DNA of 64,000 nt from an uncultured Candidatus Puniceispirillum sp. (GCA_905182545.1 CAJJBY010000002.1:62001-126000); one strand, 5' to 3'. Shown: positions 9,067 to 18,208, counted from the stretch's first letter. Notes: generated by a model not told the origin, from the sequence alone. Numbers and translations are program-made.

Positions 9067-10434
9067 ATGGCATCAAAGGGGCTTATGATTGCCGGTCTTG
9101 CATCGGGAAGCGGCAAGACCACGGTAACGCTCGGGCTGCTGCGTGCTTTTGTGCGGCGCGGCGTATCAATTGCGGCCGGCAAAACCGGCCCTGATTATAT
9201 CGATTCAGGATTTTTAAGCGCGGCCGCTGGGCGCAAAGCGGTAAATCTTGACCAATTCGCCATGTCAAAACCGCTATTGGCGCATCTTGCCGCCGATCAG
9301 GCCGGTGATACGTTGATCATCGAGGGGGTTATGGGGCTTTTTGATGGCGCAAGCGGCAATGCGGGCAGCAGCGCCGCCTTGGCCGAAGCCCTTGATATTC
9401 CGGTTATTCTGGTGATGGATATCCGCCATACAGCCCAAACCGCCGCAATGATTGCCGCCGGCATCGCCAGCCTTTTGCCGGCGGGGCGGATCGCTGGGGT
9501 GATATTGAACCATGTAGCCTCGCCGCGGCATCTGGCACTTGTTAGCGAAGCCTTGGCCGCATATGAAATTCCGCTTCTCGGATCGGTGCCTAGCCGTGAT
9601 GGGCTTGCCGTACCATCGCGCCATCTCGGCCTTGTTCAAGCCGCCGATTTTGACAATGCCGGCCTTGAGATGATTCTGGATCATGCGGCTGATCTGATTG
9701 ATGAATATTGCGATCTTGATGCCATTCTTGAGGCGGCGCAAAGACTTCCCGCTGCTGGTAAAACAGTGGCAGCATTGCCACTGCCTTTGACAAACGCACC
9801 GGCGATGAACCCACCGGCAATGAACCCACCGGCAAAAACCATCGCCGTTGCCAATGATGCCGCCTTTGGCTTTGCCTATCATCATCTATTGGCTGGTTGG
9901 CAGCAGCAAGGTGCCGAAATCCGGCCATTTTCGCCGCTAAATGATGAAAAACCCGCCGATGATGCCGATTTTATCTTTTTACCCGGCGGTTATCCCGAAT
10001 TGCATTTGCCAACCCTGTCAACAAATCGCCAGTTTCTGGCGGGTCTTAACAGCGCCGCCACGGCCGATATTCCAATTTATGGCGAATGTGGCGGCTATAT
10101 GGCTCTTGGCACCGGCATCACCGATGCATCAGGCAACCGGTTTGACATGGCGGGTCTTCTTGATGTTGAAACCAGCTTTGCCAATAAAAAGCGGCATCTT
10201 GGCTATCGTAAATTCAAGCCAATAGAGCGGTTTTTCTGGGATGGACCATTTCTTGGTCATGAATTTCATTACACCAATGTGATTTCAGCCAGCGGAACGC
10301 CACTATTTACCGCCCATGACGCAAATGATCAGCCGCTTGGCATGGCCGGTCTGCGCAAAGGATCGGTTGCTGGGTCTTATCTTCACATCATTGCCCAAAG
10401 CTCAGTCACGCAAAGCCAGACTACCCAAAGCTAG
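9067..10434 (+). CDS. cobB: Cobyrinate a,c-diamide synthase
   Basis: A 455-residue CobB (CbiA) that uses glutamine and ATP to amidate the a and c side chains of (hydrogeno)cobyrinic acid. The N-terminal P-loop ASGSGKTTVTLGLL is at residues 12-25. The C-terminal class I glutamine amidotransferase domain carries the catalytic cysteine in GECGGYMALG and a downstream histidine in GHEFHYTN. The linker near residue 245 contains a short proline-rich duplication (PAMNPPAMNPPA), encoded by a 15-base tandem repeat around 9799-9830. The frame opens 20 codons earlier, but the ATG at 9067 begins the conserved sequence. Confidence 0.95.
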   Translation: MASKGLMIAGLASGSGKTTVTLGLLRAFVRRGVSIAAGKTGPDYIDSGFLSAAAGRKAVNLDQFAMSKPLLAHLAADQAGDTLIIEGVMGLFDGASGNAGSSAALAEALDIPVILVMDIRHTAQTAAMIAAGIASLLPAGRIAGVILNHVASPRHLALVSEALAAYEIPLLGSVPSRDGLAVPSRHLGLVQAADFDNAGLEMILDHAADLIDEYCDLDAILEAAQRLPAAGKTVAALPLPLTNAPAMNPPAMNPPAKTIAVANDAAFGFAYHHLLAGWQQQGAEIRPFSPLNDEKPADDADFIFLPGGYPELHLPTLSTNRQFLAGLNSAATADIPIYGECGGYMALGTGITDASGNRFDMAGLLDVETSFANKKRHLGYRKFKPIERFFWDGPFLGHEFHYTNVISASGTPLFTAHDANDQPLGMAGLRKGSVAGSYLHIIAQSSVTQSQTTQS

Positions 10435-10474
10435 AATGTACCAAACCGGATAGTGCCAAAGCTAACATACCGCG

Positions 10475-11263
10475 CTAGGCAGGATCAGCCGAATGATTGC
10501 CCCGCACCGGCCGCAAAATATGCGCATGTTCCGCATCATATAACGCACTATCGCGAAACCTGGCCTGATCGGCGGTTAAGCCTTTGCCGACAAAAATCAA
10601 TGCCGTACGGGTGATTTTTGCCGCGGTAACAGCCGCCCTGACCGTTGATAATGTGGCATGCAAAAACGCCTCATCAGGCCAGCCAACGCGGTAAGCCACA
10701 ATCACCGGACAATCTGCGCCGTAAAATGGCGTTAATTCACGTTCGATCGCGCGCAGATTGCGAACCGAAAGATGGATCGCCAATGTTGCCCCTGTCCGGC
10801 CAAGGCTTGTCAAATCCTCGCCTTCGGGCATTGCCGATGATTTCATCGCTGTTCGCGTTAGGATAAGCGTCTGACTGATTTCAGGAATCGTCAGCTCGAT
10901 ACCAAGCGCCGCTGCCGCTGCCGCATAGGCCGAAACCCCCGGCGTGATATCATAAGGGATATTGAGAGCGCGAAGCCGCCTGATCTGTTCGGCAACAGCG
11001 CCATAAAGCGATGGGTCGCCAGAATGCACCCGCGCAATATCCTTGCCGGCTTTATGCGCAATTTCAATTTCGGCAATGATATCATCAAGCGTCATTGCTG
11101 CCGTATCCAAAATACGGGCATCATCAGGCGCTTCGGCAACCACCGCTTGCGGCACCAGCGATCCGGCATAAAGACATAATGCGCAGGATTTGATCAACCG
11201 CAATCCGCGAACGGTAATCAGATCAGGATCGCCCGGCCCTGCCCCAATAAAATGAACTGCCAT
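10475..11263 (-). CDS. cobM: Precorrin-4 / cobalt-precorrin-4 C11-methyltransferase
   Basis: A 262-residue CobM (CbiF) that methylates C11 of the contracted ring. It has the Class III SAM methyltransferase pattern: VHFIGAGPGDPDLITVRG at the N terminus, YAGSLVP, HSGDPSLYGA and PGVSAYAAAAA. It is the last gene of the minus-strand run cbiX-cobH-cobL-cobI-cbiG/cobJ-cobM and starts 33 bases after the cobJ stop, across an AT-rich spacer. It ends 40 bases from cobB, which converges on it. Confidence 0.96.
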   Translation of the reverse strand: MAVHFIGAGPGDPDLITVRGLRLIKSCALCLYAGSLVPQAVVAEAPDDARILDTAAMTLDDIIAEIEIAHKAGKDIARVHSGDPSLYGAVAEQIRRLRALNIPYDITPGVSAYAAAAAALGIELTIPEISQTLILTRTAMKSSAMPEGEDLTSLGRTGATLAIHLSVRNLRAIERELTPFYGADCPVIVAYRVGWPDEAFLHATLSTVRAAVTAAKITRTALIFVGKGLTADQARFRDSALYDAEHAHILRPVRGNHSADPA

Positions 11264-11296
11264 ATCGCTTTACCTTTAAGGTTTATAATATTGTTA

Positions 11297-13192
11297 TTAT
11301 TGTTTTATTCTTTCAATATGTTTCGCATAACCGCGCGGGGTATAGACCGCTTTACCACGCCCAAGATTCAGCATTTTTGACGCGCTAGACCCGACCATGA
11401 CAACGGTCAGCATATCTACCTCATCAACAACAAGGCTGCCAAGCGTGCGAAATTTGATCTGTTCTTCGGGCCGACCAAGATTGCTTGCCAGCAAAACCGG
11501 CACATCACCGCCCCGATAGCTAATCAGGATATCACGCGCTGCGGCAAGCTGGGTTCGCCGCCGCTGCGATACGGGATTATAAAAGGCAATCACAAAATCA
11601 CCGGCACCAGCGGCATGAATCCGCGCTTCGATACTGGCCCATGGGGTTAAAAGATCAGACAGCGAAATGGTACAGAAATCATGCCCAAGAATTGCACCCG
11701 ACTGCGCTGCCGCAGCCTGCAATGCGGAAACGCCCGGGGCGCTTATCACCTCGACGCGATGCGCCGCCGCACTGACCCCTCCATCATCTGCGCTGCGGTC
11801 AAGCAATTCAAAAACCAAAGCACCCATTGCATAAATGCCAGCATCACCAGAACAGATGATCGCAACATTACGTCCAGTTGCAGCGGTTTCAAGCGCATAG
11901 CGGCAACGCGCCTCTTCCTCGCCAAGAGCAAAGTCCTTGCGTGGCAGATGCGCCGCCGTTGCTCCCAAAAGATCAATATAAAGACCATAGCCAACCAATT
12001 CATCGGCTGATTGAACCCATTTGGCAGCTTCGGGTGTTCGCCAATCACTTTTACCAGGTCCGATGCCAATCAGCATCACCTTACCCGGCTTGCGCCCGCG
12101 CAAAAGCCGCTGATCAACAAGCGGGGCGGCCATTTTCACCAATGCCAAAGTTGCGTTTTTTGTTTTTTGTTTTTCGGTAAACAGGCTTGGTTGCGCGCCC
12201 CCTGTTTGCAGCATGGCTGCCTCTAACGCCGCTGCCTCGGCAACGCCATATGTGCCAATTTCAGCAAAAACAACATCTGACGGATTGGCAAGATTTGCCG
12301 TTTGCTTTTCCAGTTCAGCGACAGAAAACACCCGAAACGGAACGTCTAACCGTTCCGCCAACGCCAAAATTGCAGGCTCATCAGCTTTTAAATCAACCGA
12401 TGCAATGGCGGCAATTGCCGCCTGATTCACGTTTTGGCGGCACAATTCGGCCGTCACAAAATCATATAATTCATCGCTATCGCAGCCACGCGCACAGCCA
12501 ATGCCAAGAATGAATTGCTGCGGACAATAAACGAGCTGGTTCGCCGCCGGATCAATATGATCATGCGTGATCGTCAAACGCATATCGTCACTGCGCTTCA
12601 CCGGTGCCAGCCAATCAGTCATCACCGGATGATGATCGTCAAAATCAATTGCGGCACCGCCGCCAGCCAGCAAACCAGCCATTGCCGCTGCTGCACTTTG
12701 TTCATTGGCAAGCCGGAATCCGGCAGGCGGCGTGTCAAGTGATACGCCATCGCCAAGATTGCTTGCTGTTGTCACAGCTAAATGTCCGCCACTAGCCGCT
12801 GCAAGCCTTGCCCCAAGACCAAGAGCGCCGTGATGCAACCCCAAAAGCGGCACAATGGAACTGCCATCATCGGCAATGGCAAGAACTGGCGCATCATGCT
12901 GTTTTTGCCCAAGATGTGGCGCCACCGCGCGAATCAGAATCGCCGTCGCGCAAATCCCAATCACCGGCCGCCCTGCAACAAACAAACCGGCGATATGCGC
13001 AATCGTATCCGCAAACTGAAATGGCGCGTCCGGACAACGGCTAGCCAGCCCTTGAACATCACCATCAACCGCCTTGGCCATTATTTCGGCAAGCCGCAAC
13101 CCGCCTTGCGACAGGCATAGAATTACCGGACGGCGCATTGCGGCCATATTGGCATCATCAAGGCCTGTTGGCCGGTTTATCGCATGATCCAC
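11297..13192 (-). CDS. cobJ: Fused cobalt-precorrin-5A hydrolase (CbiG) and precorrin-3B C17-methyltransferase (CobJ)
   Basis: A 631-residue two-domain protein. Residues about 20-355 are CbiG: the middle GIGCARG (230-236) and GVAEAAAL (316-323) mark the C-terminal CbiG/CobE fold, and PVIGICATAILIRAVAP the central part. Residues about 371-631 are CobJ/CbiH, with IGIGPG, CSGDAGIYAMG, APGVSALQAAAA and FYNPVSQRR. CobJ contracts the ring and methylates C17; CbiG opens the delta-lactone and releases the two-carbon fragment in the cobalt-early route. The fusion is known from alphaproteobacteria. Start codon uncertain: ATGs at 13192, 13147 and 13138 are possible, and the first overlaps cobI by 16 bases. 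Confidence 0.94.
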   Translation of the reverse strand: MDHAINRPTGLDDANMAAMRRPVILCLSQGGLRLAEIMAKAVDGDVQGLASRCPDAPFQFADTIAHIAGLFVAGRPVIGICATAILIRAVAPHLGQKQHDAPVLAIADDGSSIVPLLGLHHGALGLGARLAAASGGHLAVTTASNLGDGVSLDTPPAGFRLANEQSAAAAMAGLLAGGGAAIDFDDHHPVMTDWLAPVKRSDDMRLTITHDHIDPAANQLVYCPQQFILGIGCARGCDSDELYDFVTAELCRQNVNQAAIAAIASVDLKADEPAILALAERLDVPFRVFSVAELEKQTANLANPSDVVFAEIGTYGVAEAAALEAAMLQTGGAQPSLFTEKQKTKNATLALVKMAAPLVDQRLLRGRKPGKVMLIGIGPGKSDWRTPEAAKWVQSADELVGYGLYIDLLGATAAHLPRKDFALGEEEARCRYALETAATGRNVAIICSGDAGIYAMGALVFELLDRSADDGGVSAAAHRVEVISAPGVSALQAAAAQSGAILGHDFCTISLSDLLTPWASIEARIHAAGAGDFVIAFYNPVSQRRRTQLAAARDILISYRGGDVPVLLASNLGRPEEQIKFRTLGSLVVDEVDMLTVVMVGSSASKMLNLGRGKAVYTPRGYAKHIERIKQ

Positions 13193-13887
13193 GGATCATC
13201 TCCTTTATAGATCAGCAGCATTGAAAAATAAGGGGCGTCATCAGGCGCATCGTCAAGCGTGCCACGCAATTCATTAGCGAGTGACGCATGGCCGACATAA
13301 AGCGTTTTCTGGGCAAGCCCCATTGATATCAGCAAGGATCGAATTCGCGGCATATGCCGCCCCAGTTTCATAATGGCAACAGCATCGGCCAATTCGATGC
13401 GGGATCGAAGCGCATCATCAGGCAAAGGCGCGGGCAACACGACCAAACTGTTATTGCGCGCCACCAGCGGGTGAAGCTGGCTTGCAGCACAAGCCGTTAC
13501 CGACGTAACGCCAGCAATAATTTCAACCGGATAATCGTCACGAAGCCGCGCCAAAACATACATGAATGACCCATAAAACAGCGGATCACCCTCGCAAAGC
13601 ATCACAACATCACGCCCGGCATCCAGATGCACTGCGATCTGTTTCGCGCCATCATCATAAATTGATTGCGCTGGCGCACGTCCGATTCGCATTGGCACCC
13701 GCATGATGATTTCGCAAACATCATGACCAATCGCTTCGGCAACAATGCCGCGGGCGAATCCGGGGCCAACATCAGGTGCAAGATAAGCGATGATATCCGC
13801 CTGTTGGATTAACCGCCATGCTTTGCGCGTTACCAGTTCGGGATCACCCGGGCCAGTGCCAATGCCATAAAGCTTACCTTTTGACAT
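13177..13887 (-). CDS. cobI: Precorrin-2 / cobalt-factor II C20-methyltransferase
   Basis: A 236-residue CobI (CbiL). It methylates C20 of the macrocycle before ring contraction. The family start MSKGKLYGIGTGPGDPELVT is complete, followed by the IIAYLAPD strand and CEGDPLFYGSFMY. It overlaps cobL upstream by 14 bases and cobJ downstream by 16 bases, so the three are tightly coupled. Motifs do not decide whether the metal-free or the cobalt form is the substrate. Confidence 0.96.
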   Translation of the reverse strand: MSKGKLYGIGTGPGDPELVTRKAWRLIQQADIIAYLAPDVGPGFARGIVAEAIGHDVCEIIMRVPMRIGRAPAQSIYDDGAKQIAVHLDAGRDVVMLCEGDPLFYGSFMYVLARLRDDYPVEIIAGVTSVTACAASQLHPLVARNNSLVVLPAPLPDDALRSRIELADAVAIMKLGRHMPRIRSLLISMGLAQKTLYVGHASLANELRGTLDDAPDDAPYFSMLLIYKGDDPWIMR

Positions 13888-15109
13888 CGGATATCCCTTG
13901 CGCCGTGCCGGATTTGATAAAATGCCATTGTGTCACCGGCATGAGTGGCCGCCAGCCATGGAACCCGCCAACCGGATCAGCATGATGCACCGAGAGCCGC
14001 GCCAATTTTCCACCGTATTTTTGCCATGCGGCAAGCAATAGCGCTTCACTTTCCAAGGTGACTGCATGCGCCACCAGCACCCCATCATCCCGCAATGCGG
14101 CGATGCAGGCATCAATTGTCGCTGTCGACAGGCCGCCGCCAATAAACACCGCATCAGGCACCGGCAAATCATCAAGTCCCGATGGTAATTCGGCATGAAT
14201 ATGCTGCAAATTCGACACGCCGAATTTTTTGGCATTGCGCCGCGCCATGTCGATCTGACTTGTATTTTTATCAATAGCAAAGCCGCTTGATTGCTGGGCA
14301 AGCCGCATAAATTCAATAGCGACAGCCCCCGAACCCGCACCAACATCCCACATGACAGCACCTGCAAACGGACGCAATTTTGCAACCGCACTGGCGCGGC
14401 TATCGGCCTTGGTCAATTTGCCGTCATTTTCAATACCAGCATCGGCAAGCGCAAATCCAGCATGATGCGCCGGTTTGTCGGGGCAGGAAATCGCCAAAAT
14501 ATGAAAATCAGGAACCTGATGCTGCCAATCTGCGGCTTTGGCATAAAATGAGGCTTCATCATCGCCACCAAGATGAGCAAGTGCGGTGATGTCAGCATCA
14601 CCATAGTCCTGCTCGGTCAGTAATTGCGCAACTTGGGGGGCGCTTTGACCATTTTCAGCAATCACCAAAAGCCGCGCGCGGCGTTGGCAAGATGTCAAAA
14701 TCTGGTCAATAGCACGCCCATGAATCGTTAGAATTTTGCATGACGCAATCGGCCAGCCCATCCGCGCTGCCGCCATTTGCAATCCGGACACATCCGGAAT
14801 CACCAAACAAGCATCCGCGCCAAAGCGATTGATCAGGCTGGCACCAATGCCAAACCAAAGCGGATCGCCTGTTGCCAGAATGATTATTTTTTGGCCTTTA
14901 TGCGCTTCAAGCTTGGCATAAAGATCGGCAAGCGGTGATGGAAAGCCGATCACATGATCAGATGTACCAAGCATCGCCGCCAACGCCGCATGAAAGCGCG
15001 TTGCGGCAACAATCAAGCTGGCATCAGCAAGTGCGGTCTTTACCGCCTCTGACAGCGCTTGCGGGCCGGTTTCGCCAATGCCAGCGATGGTCAGCCAACG
15101 ATCCATCAA
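13874..15109 (-). CDS. cobL: Precorrin-6B C5,15-methyltransferase, decarboxylating (CbiE-CbiT fusion)
   Basis: A 411-residue CobL. Residues 1-205 are the CbiE-like Class III methyltransferase (ATGDPLWFGIGASL near residue 80); residues about 210-411 are the CbiT-like Rossmann methyltransferase with VGAGSGAVAIEFMR and FIGGG. It methylates C5 and C15 and decarboxylates the C12 acetate. The start overlaps the cobH stop (ATGA, 15106-15109). Both domains appear complete. Confidence 0.96.
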   Translation of the reverse strand: MMDRWLTIAGIGETGPQALSEAVKTALADASLIVAATRFHAALAAMLGTSDHVIGFPSPLADLYAKLEAHKGQKIIILATGDPLWFGIGASLINRFGADACLVIPDVSGLQMAAARMGWPIASCKILTIHGRAIDQILTSCQRRARLLVIAENGQSAPQVAQLLTEQDYGDADITALAHLGGDDEASFYAKAADWQHQVPDFHILAISCPDKPAHHAGFALADAGIENDGKLTKADSRASAVAKLRPFAGAVMWDVGAGSGAVAIEFMRLAQQSSGFAIDKNTSQIDMARRNAKKFGVSNLQHIHAELPSGLDDLPVPDAVFIGGGLSTATIDACIAALRDDGVLVAHAVTLESEALLLAAWQKYGGKLARLSVHHADPVGGFHGWRPLMPVTQWHFIKSGTAQGISDVKR

Positions 15110-15744
15110 TCAGCCTTTGCCGCTAATGACAGCGCATTGACCCCAGCGGCGGCGATTGCCGATCCGCCACGCGTGCCGAAAACAGTGACAAATTGGGCAC
15201 CGCATGGTTTGTCAGCAAGTGCTTGCTTGGACTCGGCCGCACCAACAAATCCGACAGGAAACCCAAGGATGGCCGCTGGCACCGGCCCACCAATGGCGAT
15301 ATGTTCTAACAAACGGAACAGCGCGGTTGGCGCATTGCCAACGGCAACAATGGCGCCATCAAGCCGGTGACCCCATAGATCAACCGCCGCTGCCGACCGT
15401 GTTGTGCCCAATTGTTTGGCAAGATCAGGGGTTCTCAAATCATTCAAAGTGACAATCACCGGATTATCAGCAGGTAAAAACCGCCGCGTGATTCCCGAAG
15501 CCACCATTTCGCAATCGCAAAAAATCGGCTTGCCAGCGGCCAATGCCGCAACACCATTTTTGACCAGATTGTCACTATAGCCAAGATCATCAACAAGATC
15601 GGGCATGCCGCAGGCGTGAATCAGCCGTGTTACCAGCGTTGCAACATCATCTGGTAAATGATCCAACCGTGCCGTTTGGCGCACCCGCAAAAAGGACTCA
15701 GCATAGATTGCCGCTGGATCGGTGATGTAGGAAAAGGCGCTCAT
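15106..15744 (-). CDS. cobH: Precorrin-8X methylmutase
   Basis: A 212-residue CobH (CbiC). It moves the methyl group from C11 to C12, giving hydrogenobyrinic or cobyrinic acid. Typical segments include YITDPAAIYAESF at the N terminus, CDCEMVASGITRR, and VGFVGAAESK. The frame runs 48 codons further upstream through the cbiX histidine tract, but the conserved start is the ATG at 15744, four bases after the cbiX stop. It is directly coupled to cobL. Confidence 0.95.
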   Translation of the reverse strand: MSAFSYITDPAAIYAESFLRVRQTARLDHLPDDVATLVTRLIHACGMPDLVDDLGYSDNLVKNGVAALAAGKPIFCDCEMVASGITRRFLPADNPVIVTLNDLRTPDLAKQLGTTRSAAAVDLWGHRLDGAIVAVGNAPTALFRLLEHIAIGGPVPAAILGFPVGFVGAAESKQALADKPCGAQFVTVFGTRGGSAIAAAGVNALSLAAKAD

Positions 15745-15748
15745 CGGG

Positions 15749-16909
15749 TTAGCTCTTGTCTCCCTTACCCTTTTTCTGCGCATCGACAAGCCGTTGGCGC
15801 ACTGATTCTGGGCCAAGCGGGTGATCGGCATGCGGATAAGGTTGATGATGGTGATCATGCGAATGGCCATGTGAATGATCGTGGTCATGATTATGGCTAT
15901 GCGGCTTTGCGGTCATGGCAAGACGGCATGCCCCGGTGCAGAAATGATCACAAAGCTCGCAATCTTCAACGCTGCTTCCCGGCGCGGAAACGCCTTTTCC
16001 CTCAACATGATGATGATGGCTCTCCTGCGCCAACCCAACCTCGGTTTCAAAGCCCAGAACCTGCGCCCGATATTTACACATAGCGCAATTCATATTGTTG
16101 CTTCCATGCAGAATTTCCGACACCCGATCGGCAAAGGTGGCAATCACCTTTGGATGGTCATTTAGATAGCCGGCTTTGACAAATTCGATATCGGGATAGG
16201 CCGCCGCAACCTCGTCGGTAAAGCCATAAATCCGGTCAATCAAAATGCCCGAAAACAGAAAATAGGGAAAAACAACAATCCGCCGATAACCAAGCCGGGC
16301 GATATGTTCAAGACAGGGCTGAACCAGGGGGAACGTGACGCCTGAATAGCCAACCTCGGCCCAGCCAAACCCCATCCCTTCCCACAACATACGGGAAATT
16401 TTTGAAATATTCGAATTGGCGTCAGGGTCAGACGAACCACGCCCAATAACAACAAGACAGGTTTCTGCAACCGGAACCGGCGTGCCTTGTTGATCAGCCG
16501 CACCAATCGCGCTTGAAATCCGATCACCTGCGGCTTGCAGCATTTGCAGATCAACCGCCAATTCGCGCCCATATTGAATCACAATATCATGTTTGGCAGC
16601 ATAGGCATTCAAAACTGACGGAATATCATTTTTGGCATGACCGGCGGCAAACAGCATGCCCGGCACGGCAAGAACATGCGTCACGCCTTTGGCGCGCAAT
16701 TTATCAAGACCGGTATTGATGACCGGCATGGCGAATTCCAAATAGCCATATTCAACTGGCCAATCGGGAAAAATTGGCGCCAGCTTTTCGGCCAGAACGG
16801 CAAATTCGGTGACGGCCGATTTTGACCGCGATCCATGTCCACAAATCATCACCCCATAAACAGGGTCTGTTCCGGTTGATTGCTCTGGCACTGCCATTTC
16901 ACGATCCAT
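15749..16909 (-). CDS. cbiX: Long-form sirohydrochlorin cobaltochelatase with Fe-S motif and histidine tail
   Basis: About 386 residues. CbiX inserts cobalt into sirohydrochlorin, the first committed step of the cobalt-early route. HGSRSKSAV (near residue 25) and a second histidine in FAAGHAKND (near 91) belong to the chelatase fold; GRGSSDP begins the second half. Residues 273-278 (MNCAMC) match the MxCxxC 4Fe-4S motif of long CbiX proteins. The last 60 residues are rich in histidine (HSHNHDHDHSHGHSHD), likely a metal store. ATG 16909 is chosen; 16897 is possible. It is the first gene of a six-gene operon, directly behind a terminator-like hairpin. Confidence 0.93.
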   Translation of the reverse strand: MDREMAVPEQSTGTDPVYGVMICGHGSRSKSAVTEFAVLAEKLAPIFPDWPVEYGYLEFAMPVINTGLDKLRAKGVTHVLAVPGMLFAAGHAKNDIPSVLNAYAAKHDIVIQYGRELAVDLQMLQAAGDRISSAIGAADQQGTPVPVAETCLVVIGRGSSDPDANSNISKISRMLWEGMGFGWAEVGYSGVTFPLVQPCLEHIARLGYRRIVVFPYFLFSGILIDRIYGFTDEVAAAYPDIEFVKAGYLNDHPKVIATFADRVSEILHGSNNMNCAMCKYRAQVLGFETEVGLAQESHHHHVEGKGVSAPGSSVEDCELCDHFCTGACRLAMTAKPHSHNHDHDHSHGHSHDHHHQPYPHADHPLGPESVRQRLVDAQKKGKGDKS

Positions 16910-16911
16910 CC

Positions 16912-16930
16912 AAAAACCCCGATTTCGGGG
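16912..16930 (-). terminator. Intrinsic-terminator-like hairpin in the cbiX leader
   Basis: On the minus strand, CCCCGAAATCGGGG (16930-16917) forms a short GC-rich hairpin followed at once by TTTTT. It lies only a few bases before the chosen cbiX ATG at 16909. No convincing upstream gene needs a terminator here, so it may act as an attenuator for the cbiX-cobHLIJM operon. A longer frame (ATG at 16957) would translate through it. The stem is short, so the call is tentative. Confidence 0.45.
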
Positions 16931-17037
16931 CAATAACCATTCTTGTGCAAAACCCAAAAGCCAAACATTTTTTTGGCGATCGGAAAAAAAGCGAAAAAAT
17001 AGAATTTAATGAAGCAATAACAGAGGCATGATGAAGT

Positions 17038-17184
17038 TTACGCCATGTGTTTCCAACCGGTTTGGGGCTCAGATTTGGATGCCTGAATTAGGTCCACCGC
17101 ACTGAGATCGCTTTCATCTTGTTCACAAGTCCACCAACCTTGGCTAAAACATACTTGAGCCAACCGCGAAAGACAATCGCACAT
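17038..17184 (-). CDS. Possible small protein (48 residues) between cbiB and cbiX
   Basis: Unrecognised. The peptide starts MCDCLSRLAQVCF and continues with QGWWTCEQDESDLSAVDL to GWKHMA. It contains four cysteines, three tryptophans and an acidic middle, a composition that looks like a folded protein rather than noise. No strong Shine-Dalgarno site is visible. The frame stays open upstream into the cbiB gene on the other strand. It lies between divergently placed B12 genes and could be a small metal-binding protein or the first gene of the cbiX transcript. Function not inferred. Confidence 0.3.
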   Translation of the reverse strand: MCDCLSRLAQVCFSQGWWTCEQDESDLSAVDLIQASKSEPQTGWKHMA

Positions 17185-17203
17185 CCGACCAAAGGTATAG
17201 CAA

Positions 17204-18208
17204 ATGCCCGATTTCAGCCTTGTCGCTTTTGAATATCGTGCCGCCATTCTGGTATTGGCACTGGCGCTCGATTGGGTTTTTGGCGAACCTGACTGGATTT
17301 GGCGGCATATCCCGCATCCGGTTGTTATTTTTGGTAAAGCAATCTCCAGCGCTGATAAACGGTTCAACCAGCGGCGTTATCGCGGCCAGCAAAGACGGCT
17401 GTTGGGCGCAATGGCATTTTTCGCCCTTGTCGCCTTATCAGCAATCATTGGTGTCGGGGTTGGATTTTTCGGCCCCTTTGCCGAACTTGTCTGCCTTGCC
17501 ATTCTTCTTGCCGGACGGTCGCTTGATCAGCATATTCGGGCAGTGGCAAAAGCGCTTGGTGATAATGTTGACGCGGCGCGCAAAGCCATTGGCATGATTG
17601 TTGGACGGCGAACCGATGACATGGATGAAGCCGAAATCTCCCGCGCAGCTATTGAAACCGGTGCTGAAAACCTTTCTGACGGTGTGTTTGCACCGGCTTT
17701 CTGGTTTTTGATTGGCGGCATTCCCGGGCTGTTGATTTATAAAATGACCAATACCGCCGACAGCATGATCGGATATCGCAATCCGCGCTATTTCGCCTTT
17801 GGCTGGGCGGCGGCACGGTTCGACGATCTGCTGAATTATATTCCAGCGCGGCTGACTAGCCTTTTAATTGTTATGGCTAGCATGAATGCCAAAGGCGGAG
17901 TTTTCTTATCGATCAAAACCATCCTTCGTGACTCTAACAGCCATGCATCACCAAATGCAGGCTGGCCGGAATCAGCCATGGCTGGCAGCCTCAATCTTTG
18001 GCTTGGTGGGCCTCGCCATTATGGCAACCGGCTAAGACAGGCCGCAAAATTAAATGGCGATGGCGATGATGCAACTGGTGCCAACATCCATCATGCGCTT
18101 GTCATTATGCGAACTGCGCTTTGGCTTTTTGGCTTGGCCTTGTTGATTTTTGGTGCCCCAGCATTGGCGCGGGGCATGATTGCAGCCTGGCAAATGACCG
18201 CCGGCTAG
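17204..18208 (+). CDS. cbiB: Adenosylcobinamide-phosphate synthase
   Basis: A 334-residue integral membrane protein, CbiB (CobD in Pseudomonas nomenclature). It attaches aminopropanol phosphate or aminopropanol to adenosylcobyric acid. Family blocks are clear: LDWVFGEPD near the N terminus, HPVVIFGKAIS, SRAAIETGAENLSDG, and YKMTNTADSMIGY. Several transmembrane segments occupy residues 65-105 and 160-180 and the C terminus. The start ATG has AAAGG upstream. It stands alone on the plus strand between the cbiX and cobQ groups, which both run the other way. Confidence 0.95.
   Translation: MPDFSLVAFEYRAAILVLALALDWVFGEPDWIWRHIPHPVVIFGKAISSADKRFNQRRYRGQQRRLLGAMAFFALVALSAIIGVGVGFFGPFAELVCLAILLAGRSLDQHIRAVAKALGDNVDAARKAIGMIVGRRTDDMDEAEISRAAIETGAENLSDGVFAPAFWFLIGGIPGLLIYKMTNTADSMIGYRNPRYFAFGWAAARFDDLLNYIPARLTSLLIVMASMNAKGGVFLSIKTILRDSNSHASPNAGWPESAMAGSLNLWLGGPRHYGNRLRQAAKLNGDGDDATGANIHHALVIMRTALWLFGLALLIFGAPALARGMIAAWQMTAG

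Noticed and set aside
16935-17203. A second cobalamin riboswitch upstream of cbiX or cbiB
   Set aside because: No GCCACTG/CCCCGC core and no closing GCCAGGAGACC-type element on either strand.
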